From Methylotenera_A sp046594885 (GTDB taxonomy: Bacteria; Pseudomonadota; Gammaproteobacteria; Burkholderiales; Methylophilaceae), in the NCBI GenBank assembly GCA_046594885.1, contig JBKJRD010000073.1, positions 1 to 48,872 of the forward strand: a DNA stretch of 48,872 bases. Direction: 5' to 3'. Under the pieces are notes generated by a model. That model had not been told where the DNA came from. It was given only the letters and a program-made list of their open reading frames with translations, and did not search any database. Below, piece after piece: positions 1 through 8,170 of this stretch (within the stretch, counting starts at the first letter, position 1; each line of letters begins with the position of its first letter). A program made the translations under genes and the position numbers.

Positions 1-173
1 GTGCGCAAAGCAGCGTTAGTAATACGCATGCTCACCCAGCGATTTTCTGATTCAACCCAAAATTTACGATTTTGTAAATTCGGCAAAAAACGCCGTTTTG
101 TTTTATTTTGTGCGTGAGAAACATTGTTGCCCACCATTGGCTTTTTGCCAGTTACCATACATACGCGTGCCAT
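1..173 (-). CDS. rpmB: 50S ribosomal protein L28 (partial, C-terminus outside window)
   Basis: Structural protein of the large ribosomal subunit. The 57 visible residues begin MARVCMVTGKKPMVGNNVSH, the typical L28 start with the conserved TGKKP and GNNVSHA segments, followed by a basic stretch with KTKRRFLPNLQ. L28 is normally about 78 residues, so roughly 20 C-terminal residues lie to the left of the window. The ATG at 171-173 is preceded by AAAGGG about eight bases upstream, a good ribosome binding site. It follows dut on the same strand with a gap of about 145 bases. In many proteobacteria rpmB instead follows radC, which here is about 5 kb away on the other strand. Confidence 0.95.
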   Translation of the reverse strand, partial: MARVCMVTGKKPMVGNNVSHAQNKTKRRFLPNLQNRKFWVESENRWVSMRITNAALR

Positions 174-318
174 AATAAACCCTTTAAACAAGGCATTACG
201 CCTTAAATGCTGTGCTTTTTCAGAAAGACCGCAATTATAGTACGAAATCGCGGATACATTCAAGTTAAATGTCGGTTTTTTGCCTATTTAAGATTTAACT
301 ATTTAATTATTAGAGGCG

Positions 319-771
319 CTAGTGCTTGCCAGTGCTACCAAAGCCAGCATCGCCACGTTCGCTCACTGCAAATTCATCCACAACGTGAAATTCTGCTTGT
401 ACCACTGGCACAATCACCAATTGCGCAATACGTTCCATGGGGTTCAAAATGAAGGCTTCTTTGCTGCGATTCCAGCAAGATACCAACAACTGCCCTTGGT
501 AATCTGAATCAATTAATCCAACCAAATTGCCCAATACAATACCGTGCTTATGGCCAAGACCCGAGCGCGGCAGAATCAAAGCGGCATAATAAGTGTTGTC
601 GATATGAATCGCCATACCAGTCGGAATCATCACCGTTTCACCCGGATGAATGGTTTGCGTATGCTCAATACAAGCACGCAGATCGAGGCCAGCAGAGCCA
701 ACAGTGGCGTAGTTTGGCATCATATGATGCAGGCGGTTATCTAAAATTTTTAAATCGACTGAAATAGACAT
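319..771 (-). CDS. dut: dUTP diphosphatase
   Basis: Hydrolyses dUTP to dUMP and pyrophosphate, keeping uracil out of DNA and supplying the dTMP precursor; a cytoplasmic homotrimer. All five trimeric dUTPase motifs are visible in the 150-residue product: AGLDLRA (27-33), PRSGLGHKHG (68-77), GLIDSDYQG (85-93, with the catalytic Asp), ERIAQ (113-117) and the C-terminal RGDAGFGSTG (139-148). Length matches the family. In many proteobacteria dut directly follows coaBC; here a TonB-receptor gene with its own terminator separates them, so dut probably has its own promoter in 772-865. Confidence 0.97.
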   Translation of the reverse strand: MSISVDLKILDNRLHHMMPNYATVGSAGLDLRACIEHTQTIHPGETVMIPTGMAIHIDNTYYAALILPRSGLGHKHGIVLGNLVGLIDSDYQGQLLVSCWNRSKEAFILNPMERIAQLVIVPVVQAEFHVVDEFAVSERGDAGFGSTGKH

Positions 772-864
772 GGCAATGTTGAGTGTTGAATAAAGGTCAT
801 ATTAAACACTAAATGTGGATTTAAATCACTCATTTAGCAGTTTGACTTAACATGTTTTTAAGTG

Positions 865-896
865 CAAAAAATCCAGCGATTCAATCTGCTGGATTT
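865..896 (-). terminator. Intrinsic terminator of the TonB-receptor gene
   Basis: Downstream of the receptor stop codon, a perfect 9-bp inverted repeat (869-877 with 888-896, AAATCCAGC/GCTGGATTT, 10-base loop) is followed on the minus strand by a run of six T. It makes the receptor gene a transcription unit separate from dut. Confidence 0.85.
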
Positions 897-919
897 ATAT
901 CTACAAATGAATAATAGAA

Positions 920-3037
920 TTAAAATTGATAACTAGCGCTTAGGCCCAATAAGTAATTTCTATCGGCGGCAGGCTCAAAAAAGCGCTGATTGCTATCGTT
1001 AACACGCACAGAGCCTATATATTCCTTATCAAATATATTTTCAACGCGTAAATATTCTTTAAAGTTCCAATTGGCTAATTTCTGTTCAAAGCCCGTGCGT
1101 ATGTTAAAGATAGTATACGAAGGCGCTGCATCAGTATTGATGTCATTCACATAGGATTTGCTGTTGTGACGACCTTCAAGCGCGCTGTAGAATCCAAGTG
1201 GCGCATATTTCCAGACAATTTCGCCGTAAATTTGACTGCGATATGTGCCAGGCAGTCGGTTGCCAGAAGCAACTAAGCCTGCGGCGCCTGCAAAATCTGA
1301 GTCAAACTTAGCGTTAAGTAAAGCGTATGAAAAGTAAGTGCTAATATTGTTGGCAAATTGAGAGTCTATTGACAGCTCAGCCCCCGTGCGTTTGGTTTTA
1401 TTGGCATTTGCAAATACGCTACGGTTGGCCATATTGGTTTCTCGGGCGACAATTTCATCGTCGGTGGTAATGTAGAATACATTGAAATTTACCTGGGTGT
1501 TGTCTCCTACAAAAGCTTTTGCGCCAAGTTCATAATTTTCACTTTCACTTGGTTTTAAATTTAAATTTGGAATACCATCATTGACTGCATTGAAAGCAGC
1601 TTCAATAAAGGTAGGCGTTTCGAAGCCTTTACCAAAATTGGCATATAAATTGAACGCTGGGTTAACTTTCCATACAATGCCAATTACTGGTGTGGTTTTT
1701 TCGTATTCAACACTACCACTGTTATCGCCGTTGCCAGCACCTGCGGTAGTAAAATTATCTTTTACCTGTAGCTTAACTTTTGTATGCCGCGCGCCAGCGT
1801 GAATATCAACGTTGTCTAAAATGGATAATTTACCCTGAATATATTGATCAAAGTTACTCGAAATATTATCTTCATCGCGGTTTAACACGTTTGCTGGCGC
1901 GCCAGCTAGCTGTGTATTAATATCCAATCGCGCATCATCTGATTTTCCGTGATTTAAACCAACACTCATATTGTAAGCTTTACCAAATACATTGCCGTTG
2001 TTATCCCAACGCAAATCAGAGCCATAAAACTCACGCAAAATTTCACTGGTTCTTGCATTGGTACCTAGCGCATTAATAGGTAAAATTTGCGAATTTTCAC
2101 GGTTGCCCACGTAAGTCATCAAAGCAACTGAGTTATTTGCGTTAAAACTATGTGTTAAGTTAAACCCCACTTGTGCGTGACTTCTGCTGACGCGTGTATT
2201 GGCATTATTGGCAGCGGCTGCCACAGATTTTGGATTGCTAAAAGCGGTTGCGCGGTTTAATCCAATGGGATCTTGCGCATCTTGCTAGAACCAATTCACC
2301 AAAGTGGTTAACTTAGTCTCTTCGCTGATATCAAATTTAAACTTAGCGGTGGCTTGTTGTTTATCGCTTTCGCTATTGTCGCGATAACCATCAGACTCGA
2401 AGTTTGAAATATTGAGTAAATAATCCACACCATCTGCAACGCCAGCGGCATTTATGATTTGGCGCGTAGTGTTGTAGCTGCCAAACATGATGGTAGCGCC
2501 AATTTCTGGTGACTCAGGCGCATCTTCAGTAAACAATTGAATAACGCCGCCAGAAGAGTTGCCATAAAGCGCAGAAAATGGCCCGCGCATCACTTCAATA
2601 CTTTTAATCGCAGATAAATCCACCACACCTGGTTGGCCTTGACCATCTGGCATGGTCAGCGGAATACCATCCACATACACACGCACACCACGCACGCCAA
2701 AACTGGAGCGAGAGCCAAAGCCGCGGCTGGAAATTTGCGGGTCTTGCGCAGATTGCGTGCGGTTTTGCGCAGTGATGCCTGGGATGCGGATTAAGCTTTC
2801 AGACAAGGTCATCTGTAATTGGCCTGCTTGAATATCTTCTTGCTCAACCACATCAATTGCAATTGGCAAATCAAAGCTGTTTTGTTCAACACGTGTTGCC
2901 GTAACCACAACAGGCGACATTGTTATAACGCTGGTAAATTCCTCTGCAGAAAAGCTAGTTTGTGAATGGCCAAGCGTTGCCAAAACTGCTAACAAAATTG
3001 GTTTGAGTGATATTGAGGCGCGCAATTGGATAGACAT
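920..3037 (-). pseudogene. TonB-dependent outer-membrane receptor interrupted by an in-frame amber codon
   Basis: Would encode a 705-residue ligand-gated outer-membrane barrel of the iron-complex receptor type. The N-terminal part has a signal peptide (1-31, FSA before EE), a TonB-box region with SPVVVTATR (41-49) and a plug domain with VDGIPLTMPDGQGQ, IEVMRGPFSALYGNSSGG and YNTTRQ. Codon 251 is TAG (2285-2287). Reading on in the same frame continues straight into QDAQDPIGLNRA and then the barrel, ending YLLGLSASYQF with the terminal Phe of outer-membrane proteins. There is no frameshift and no second stop, so this is a single nonsense change, a sequencing error or a suppressed codon. The 3' part has no ribosome binding site of its own. 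The substrate cannot be read from the sequence. Confidence 0.88.
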
Positions 3038-3139
3038 AGTTAAATCTTAGAAAAGTAAATAAAAAACTAAAGCGAATCATATGTACAAATGCGGATAGCT
3101 GCATCAGCATTTTCATGAATTTAAAAGACAATGAATGAT

Positions 3140-3180
3140 TTAAAAATGGTTAAGCATGGCTGTTGTAAAGCTTAACCATT
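3140..3180 (-). terminator. Stem-loop terminator after coaBC
   Basis: A perfect 11-bp inverted repeat (3145-3155 with 3170-3180, AATGGTTAAGC/GCTTAACCATT, 14-base loop) lies 42 bases past the coaBC stop and is followed on the minus strand by TTTAAAT. It would close coaBC before the receptor gene. Its arm contains the GGTTAAG motif shared with other hairpins in the window. Confidence 0.7.
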
Positions 3181-3222
3181 GTGTGCTTAAAAGTGACGTT
3201 AGGACAAAGTTGTTTTATGCAT

Positions 3223-4401
3223 TTAATTTGCATGAATGATATGCATTAATATCAGTCGAGCAACTTCAGTTTTGTGTGCGCGCGGCAAGGGGTGTATGCC
3301 ATTTTCATCAATTAGTGTGACTTGATTGTCATCACTTCCTAATGCGCTTGTAGCTTCGTTGGCGACCATTAAAGGCAGTTTTTTAGCAATGCGTTTTTGG
3401 CTGGCATATTCAATTAAGTGTTCACTTTCTGCTGCAAAGCCCACACAAAATGGTGCATTAGGCAGGCTTGCAACATCCGCCAAAATGTCTTTTGTTTTGC
3501 TTAAAATTAGGTTAAGTGAGTGTTCATTTTTTTTAATTTTCTGTGCGCTTATTTCAGTTGGCGTGTAATCTGCAACGGCAGCCACGCTAATAAAGATATC
3601 TTGCGTGGCAATATTATTCATCACCATTTGATACATCGCGTTAGCACTGGTTGCGCTAATATTAAGCACGTTTAAGGGCGAGTCAATGCGAGTTGCACCA
3701 CTAATTAATGTAACAGATGCGCCCATATCTGCGGCCACCTTTGCTAGCGCGTAGCCCATTTTCCCCGAGCTTAAATTGGTGATGGCGCGCACAGGGTCAA
3801 TCATCTCAAGTGTTGCGCCAGCAGTGATTAATATGCGCTTGCCAAGCAATAATTTTGGGGTAAAAAAAGCGTTAACTTCTGCTAGCAGTTGTTCGGCTTC
3901 TAGCATGCGCCCCAAGCCTATTTCGCCGCACGCTTGTTCGCCTGAATCAGGCCCTAAAATAGTCACACCGTCGGCCATTAACTGTTTGATATTACGTTGG
4001 GTGGCTGCGTTTTCCCACATTTGCTTATTCATGGCGGGCGCTACTAAAAGCGGGCAATCTCTTGCCAAGCATAAGGTAGACAGTAAATCATCTGCACGGC
4101 CGTGTACCAATTTAGCCATAAAATCAGCACTGGCTGGCGCAATTAAAATGGCATCCGCTTCACGACTTAACTCAATATGTGGCATGCCATTGGCAATGTT
4201 GCTATCCCACATACCAACAAATACGGGCTTGCCAGATAAGGCTTGCATGGTCACTGGCGTAATAAATTGACACGCAGATTGCGTCATTACAACTTGCACA
4301 TCAACACCGGCTTTAACCAGCAAACGCAGCAGTTCTGCTGCCTTGTAAGCAGCTATACCGCCAGTAATACCGAGTAATAATTTTTTGTTCGTCATCGTCA
4401 T
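3223..4401 (-). CDS. coaBC: Bifunctional phosphopantothenoylcysteine decarboxylase / phosphopantothenate-cysteine ligase
   Basis: Catalyses two consecutive steps of coenzyme A synthesis: ligation of cysteine to 4'-phosphopantothenate (CoaB) and FMN-dependent decarboxylation to 4'-phosphopantetheine (CoaC). The 392-residue protein has the CoaC domain first: GGIAAYK near residue 14, the catalytic His in GMPHIELSREADAILIAPAS, PAMNKQMW, and the substrate-clamp segment ACGEIGLGRM. The CoaB domain starts near residue 188 with KRILITAGAT, followed by ITNLSSGKMG and the lysine-rich KIKK loop. Length is typical. It is divergent from the HExxH-protein/radC unit. Confidence 0.97.
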   Translation of the reverse strand: MTMTNKKLLLGITGGIAAYKAAELLRLLVKAGVDVQVVMTQSACQFITPVTMQALSGKPVFVGMWDSNIANGMPHIELSREADAILIAPASADFMAKLVHGRADDLLSTLCLARDCPLLVAPAMNKQMWENAATQRNIKQLMADGVTILGPDSGEQACGEIGLGRMLEAEQLLAEVNAFFTPKLLLGKRILITAGATLEMIDPVRAITNLSSGKMGYALAKVAADMGASVTLISGATRIDSPLNVLNISATSANAMYQMVMNNIATQDIFISVAAVADYTPTEISAQKIKKNEHSLNLILSKTKDILADVASLPNAPFCVGFAAESEHLIEYASQKRIAKKLPLMVANEATSALGSDDNQVTLIDENGIHPLPRAHKTEVARLILMHIIHAN

Positions 4402-4536
4402 GGCAGAATTTTATATCAAAGCCCATGCAATTGCGATTAACTAGAACGAAGCTGCTAAACTAATTGGCATGCATGTTATTCAAAATATCAAAATCAGTAG
4501 ATAAAGCGATATCAATAAAGCTATTTCAATAAACCC

Positions 4537-5328
4537 ATGTGGAAAAAAATCAGAATCTTTATTTTGCTTATTATATTGGCTACAGTGGTACAGCAAACGA
4601 TTTTAGATAAAGCAGATTTAGATTGGAAACATAACTTTTACGTTGCAGTGTATCCAATCAATGCCGAAGTTGACAACTCAGCTGCTGCGCTGGTAAATGC
4701 TTACATCAGCACCTTAACACCTGATGATTTTGAGGCGCTAGCAGCATATTTTGCAGCAGAAGGCGCGCGTTACAACCTTGGCATGCGTCGCCCAATTGAG
4801 GTGCAGTTAGGTGATAGGCTAAATAAGATACCAGTTGCGCCACCTCAAAATAACAGTGTATTGAAAACGATTATTTGGAGCTTAAAGTTTAGATTATTCG
4901 CTTGGCAAAACAGCCCTAATGTGAATGTTAAGCCAGATATTAAGCTTTATTTGCTTTACCACAGTCCGCAAACTAACCCAGTTTTAAGCCATTCAACTGC
5001 GCTCAATAAAGGGCGCATTGGTTTAGTTAACCTGTTTGCAGATGCCAAATACGCCAAGCAAAATTTGGTTATTGTGGCGCATGAGTTATTGCACACGCTG
5101 ACTGCTAAAGACAAATATGATATAAATACGACACTACCAATTTTTCCAAATGGATTTGCCCAGCCAGATAAATCGCCACTTTTTCCACAGATTAAGGCAG
5201 AGTTAATGGCGGGAAGAATTGCAATTTCAGCACACAAAGCTGTAATTCCAGAAAACTTAAGTATGACTATGATTGGGCATCAAACTGCGCTAGAAATCGG
5301 CTGGGTGAAATCAACAGGAGATAAATGA
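4537..5328 (+). CDS. Membrane-anchored putative zinc metallopeptidase (HExxH), function unknown
   Basis: I do not recognise a named family. The 263-residue product starts with a hydrophobic segment (about residues 5-22, following MWKKIR) that looks like a signal anchor, so the rest should be periplasmic. Near residue 183 it has HELLHTLTAKDKYD. HELLH is a canonical zincin HExxH motif, and the downstream Asp/Tyr may be further ligands or structural. A conserved-looking RRPIEVQLG precedes it. The gene ends 13 bases before radC on the same strand, so the two are probably co-transcribed. No ribosome binding site is evident before the ATG. A peptidase role is inferred from the motif only. Confidence 0.75.
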   Translation: MWKKIRIFILLIILATVVQQTILDKADLDWKHNFYVAVYPINAEVDNSAAALVNAYISTLTPDDFEALAAYFAAEGARYNLGMRRPIEVQLGDRLNKIPVAPPQNNSVLKTIIWSLKFRLFAWQNSPNVNVKPDIKLYLLYHSPQTNPVLSHSTALNKGRIGLVNLFADAKYAKQNLVIVAHELLHTLTAKDKYDINTTLPIFPNGFAQPDKSPLFPQIKAELMAGRIAISAHKAVIPENLSMTMIGHQTALEIGWVKSTGDK

Positions 5329-5341
5329 TGGCAGGTTTATT

Positions 5342-6016
5342 ATGGCAATAACAGATTGGCCAGCGGCAGAGCGGCCGCGTGAAAAATTGATTGAGTTGGG
5401 TGCCGAGGCGCTGTCAGATGCTGAGTTGCTGGCGATTTTTTTGCGCGTGGGCGTGGTGGGCAAAAGTGCGGTAGATTTAGCGCGCGATTTATTGCTGCAA
5501 TTTGGTAGCTTAAACGCAATATTCAGCGCAAGCGAGGCCGAGCTGAGCCAAGTGCATGGCATTGGCGCTAGCAAATATGTGCAGCTACAAGCGATATTTG
5601 AAATGAGTCGCCGTGCCTTAACCGAGCAATTACAACAAAAAGATGTGTTTGAATCGCCGCAAAAAGTACGCGATTATTTGCTGTTAAAGCTGGGCAATTT
5701 AAATAAAGAAGTATTTTTGGTGTTGTTTTTAGATGCGCAAAATCGTTTGCAGGCGAGTGAAGAAATGTTTAGCGGCACGTTGACACAAACCAGTGTTTAT
5801 CCACGCGAAGTGGTTAAACGGGCCATGCAACATAACGCGGCTGGCGTTATTTTTGCGCATAATCATCCAACTGGCGTGGCTAAACAAAGTCAGGCGGATG
5901 AATTGCTGACCAAGCAACTTAAACAAGCTTTAGCGCTGGTTGATGTCAAAGTATTGGATCATTTTATCGTGGCAGGCAATCAAACCATGTCGTTTATGGA
6001 GCGCGGATTACTTTAG
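5342..6016 (+). CDS. radC: RadC family JAB1/MPN-domain protein
   Basis: Member of the RadC family, historically named a DNA-repair protein but of unsettled biochemical role. The 224-residue product has an N-terminal helix-hairpin-helix-like region (about 40-80, with VHGIGASKYVQLQ) and a C-terminal JAMM metal-binding motif, HNHPTGVAKQSQAD (HxHPxG, then S and D). The opening segment, with the PRE(K/R)L element, is typical. Start ATG at 5342 has AGG seven bases upstream. In many bacteria radC leads into rpmB-rpmG; here it leads into a small unknown gene. Confidence 0.95.
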   Translation: MAITDWPAAERPREKLIELGAEALSDAELLAIFLRVGVVGKSAVDLARDLLLQFGSLNAIFSASEAELSQVHGIGASKYVQLQAIFEMSRRALTEQLQQKDVFESPQKVRDYLLLKLGNLNKEVFLVLFLDAQNRLQASEEMFSGTLTQTSVYPREVVKRAMQHNAAGVIFAHNHPTGVAKQSQADELLTKQLKQALALVDVKVLDHFIVAGNQTMSFMERGLL

Positions 6017-6178
6017 AACTTACATTGAAATACTTGTATTGTAGTGCGAGTATTAAAGTACTTGTATTGATCTGCTTAAATTTTTTGCTTTAATTACCAT
6101 GTTAAGTCCATACAATTATTCTGCATGCAGGCTTTATTTGCACAGCATTTAACCAGCCGCGGCTAAACAGGCAATGTC

Positions 6179-6388
6179 ATGATGTTAACAGCCAGATTTT
6201 TAAGCAGAAATATGCTGGTCAAAAAAGATACCTTAGGTTTTGGTGAGCGTTTATGGTGTTATGGGATATTGGCGGATCACCATCAGGTAGTGCAGATGTT
6301 TTCTGAGCCAGGAAAAGCCGATCATCACGATGAAGATTCATTTTCATTCAGGGATGCTGAAACCATGTTGAATCATTTAAGCAAATAA
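6179..6388 (+). CDS. Small hypothetical protein (69 aa)
   Basis: No family recognised. The predicted 69-residue product is soluble and has a His/Asp-rich middle (ADHH near residue 33, KADHHDED near residue 46), which could bind metal but may be chance. ATG at 6179 has AGG about eight bases upstream, and a second ATG follows directly. The gene sits alone between radC and gor and is followed by a good intrinsic terminator at 6408, which supports it being a transcribed unit. Confidence 0.5.
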   Translation: MMLTARFLSRNMLVKKDTLGFGERLWCYGILADHHQVVQMFSEPGKADHHDEDSFSFRDAETMLNHLSK

Positions 6389-6407
6389 TAGCCTTATATG
6401 CAAAATG

Positions 6408-6435
6408 GGCGAATTGATGCAAATCGCCTTTTTAT
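6408..6435 (+). terminator. Intrinsic terminator after the small ORF
   Basis: GGCGA (6408-6412) pairs with TCGCC (6424-6428), with two further inner A-T pairs past a mismatch, and is followed by TTTTTATTT. It lies about 20 bases beyond the stop of the 69-residue gene and before gor. Confidence 0.65.
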
Positions 6436-6495
6436 TTGATGACTTAACCCACTACTTAACCCTATTTTTTAGCTAAGTTTTTTAAAGAGAAACAA

Positions 6496-7875
6496 TTGTC
6501 TATATTTACCTCCACTACCCAATACGATTATGATTTGTTTGTGATAGGCGCAGGCTCTGGCGGCGTGCGCGCTGCGCGCATGGCGGCAGGCTTGGGCGCA
6601 AAAGTGGCGATTGCAGAAGACCGTTATGTGGGCGGCACTTGCGTGAATGTGGGTTGTGTACCTAAAAAACTGTACATGTATGCCTCACAATTTTCTGAAA
6701 GTTTTGCCGCAGCGGCTGGTTTTGGCTGGCAAGTGGGCGATTCAAGTTTTACTTGGACAAGTTTAGTGGCCAATAAAGATAAAGAAATCAATCGTTTGCA
6801 AGCTGTATACCATAAATTATTGCGTGATAGCCAAGTCATGGTGCTAAATGGCCGCGCAACATTAATCAATGCGCACACAGTAAAAGTGGGTGATAACACT
6901 TACAGCGCCGAACGTATTTTGGTGGCAACTGGCGGCTGGCCATTTGTGCCAGAGGTTGAAGGTAGCGCACATATTGTGACGTCAAATGAGATTTTTAATC
7001 TAGCCACATTGCCCAAACAAATGGTGATTGTGGGTGGTGGTTACATTGCAATGGAATTTGCAGGCATTTTGCATGGTTTGGGTGTGGATGTGACGATTGT
7101 TGAGCGCGGTAGTAAGATATTGCGTGGCTTTGATGAAGATATTCGCGACTTTTTAGTGGCCCAGATGAGCAAAAAAGGCATTCAGTTTAGGTTTAATACG
7201 CGCGTGGAAAAAATTAAGCAAGAAAGTGATGCATATATTGTCCACACAATAAATGGTGAAACGCTTGTAACCGATTTGGTGATGTATGCCACAGGGCGTG
7301 TGCCAAATACCAAAAACATGGGTTTAGAAGCGATTGGCGTAGATATGGATTTTGTTGGCGCGATTAAAGTGAATGACGATTATCAAACCAATGTGCCATC
7401 CATTTATGCATTAGGTGATGTGACCAACCGTGTTAATTTAACGCCTGTGGCGACATCTGAAGGCATGGCCATGGTGAATAAGTTATATTCTAATCATTAT
7501 AGAGAAGTGGATTATGACAATATCCCTACCGCGGTATTTAGTCAGCCAAGTATTGGTACAGTTGGCTTAACTGAGGCGCAAGCGTTAGCAAAATATCCAG
7601 CGGATATTGATATTTACAAAGCAGATTTTAAGCCGATGAAAAATACCTTAAGCGGCAGTAGCGAACGGACTTTAATGAAAATGATTGTCGTGCGCAGTAC
7701 CGATAAAGTAGTTGGTATGCACATAGTTGGGCCAGATGCGGGCGAGATTATTCAAGGCTTTGCAGTGGCGATGCGCGCAGGTGCCACAAAAGCCGTGTTT
7801 GATAGCACCATTGGCATACACCCAACCGCGGCTGAGGAATTTGTGACCATGCGTAAACCTTGGGTTTCACATTAG
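6496..7875 (+). CDS. gor: Glutathione-disulfide reductase (TTG start)
   Basis: Cytoplasmic FAD flavoenzyme that reduces glutathione disulfide with NAD(P)H. The 459-residue protein shows the FAD fold VIGAGSGGVRAAR (16-28), the redox disulfide GGTCVNVGC (Cys49/Cys54), the second dinucleotide fold VIVGGGYIAMEFAG (about 174-187), YALGDVT for FAD binding, and the C-terminal catalytic HPTAAEE (His442, Glu447). The start is TTG at 6496, preceded by AAAGAGAAA. No in-frame ATG precedes the FAD motif, so the non-ATG start is well supported. It converges on nasA with about 268 bases between them. Confidence 0.95.
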   Translation: MSIFTSTTQYDYDLFVIGAGSGGVRAARMAAGLGAKVAIAEDRYVGGTCVNVGCVPKKLYMYASQFSESFAAAAGFGWQVGDSSFTWTSLVANKDKEINRLQAVYHKLLRDSQVMVLNGRATLINAHTVKVGDNTYSAERILVATGGWPFVPEVEGSAHIVTSNEIFNLATLPKQMVIVGGGYIAMEFAGILHGLGVDVTIVERGSKILRGFDEDIRDFLVAQMSKKGIQFRFNTRVEKIKQESDAYIVHTINGETLVTDLVMYATGRVPNTKNMGLEAIGVDMDFVGAIKVNDDYQTNVPSIYALGDVTNRVNLTPVATSEGMAMVNKLYSNHYREVDYDNIPTAVFSQPSIGTVGLTEAQALAKYPADIDIYKADFKPMKNTLSGSSERTLMKMIVVRSTDKVVGMHIVGPDAGEIIQGFAVAMRAGATKAVFDSTIGIHPTAAEEFVTMRKPWVSH

Positions 7876-8019
7876 CGTCATTGATGCACAAAAAAATCGC
7901 AGTCATCAATGATTCAATTGAGATGACAGCTATTTTGGTGCAACTTAACGCTGTAAATGGGTTAAATTTTAAGCTGCCGCTTATGCTTAAAAAATTATCG
8001 CCCACTTGCGCCTTTAAAA

Positions 8020-8170
8020 TTTAACAAGCATTTGTGCTTTTAAAACTGCCAGTGCATATGCGTTTTTAAATCTTCACGCGCATTTGTGCTTTTTAGAATT
8101 TCCCGTGCATTTGCACTTTTGGAATTTCCCGTGCATTTGCACTTTAGAACTTACCGTGCATTTGCACTAG
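8020..8170. repeat. Degenerate 26-bp tandem array overlapping the nasA 3' end
   Basis: Six copies of a 25-27 bp unit with a (G)TGCATTTGCAC core begin near 8026, 8052, 8078, 8105, 8131 and 8156. The three copies nearest nasA are almost identical (core plus TTTNGAATTTCCC); the others grow more divergent with distance. The last copy lies inside nasA and encodes its final residues and stop. The core GTGCA-AA-TGCAC is a short palindrome, so each copy could form a small hairpin in RNA. Confidence 0.85.

Noticed and set aside
920..2224. Second half of the TonB receptor as an independent gene starting at an internal codon
   Set aside because: No ribosome binding site, and the preceding codons back to the TAG are in frame and match the receptor family; it is the 3' part of one broken gene.
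3776..4270. 164-codon plus-strand frame opposite coaBC
   Set aside because: Shadow of the conserved CoaBC coding sequence.
8020..8170. Repeat array as a CRISPR
   Set aside because: Units are contiguous, about 26 bp, with no unique spacers, and one unit is part of nasA.
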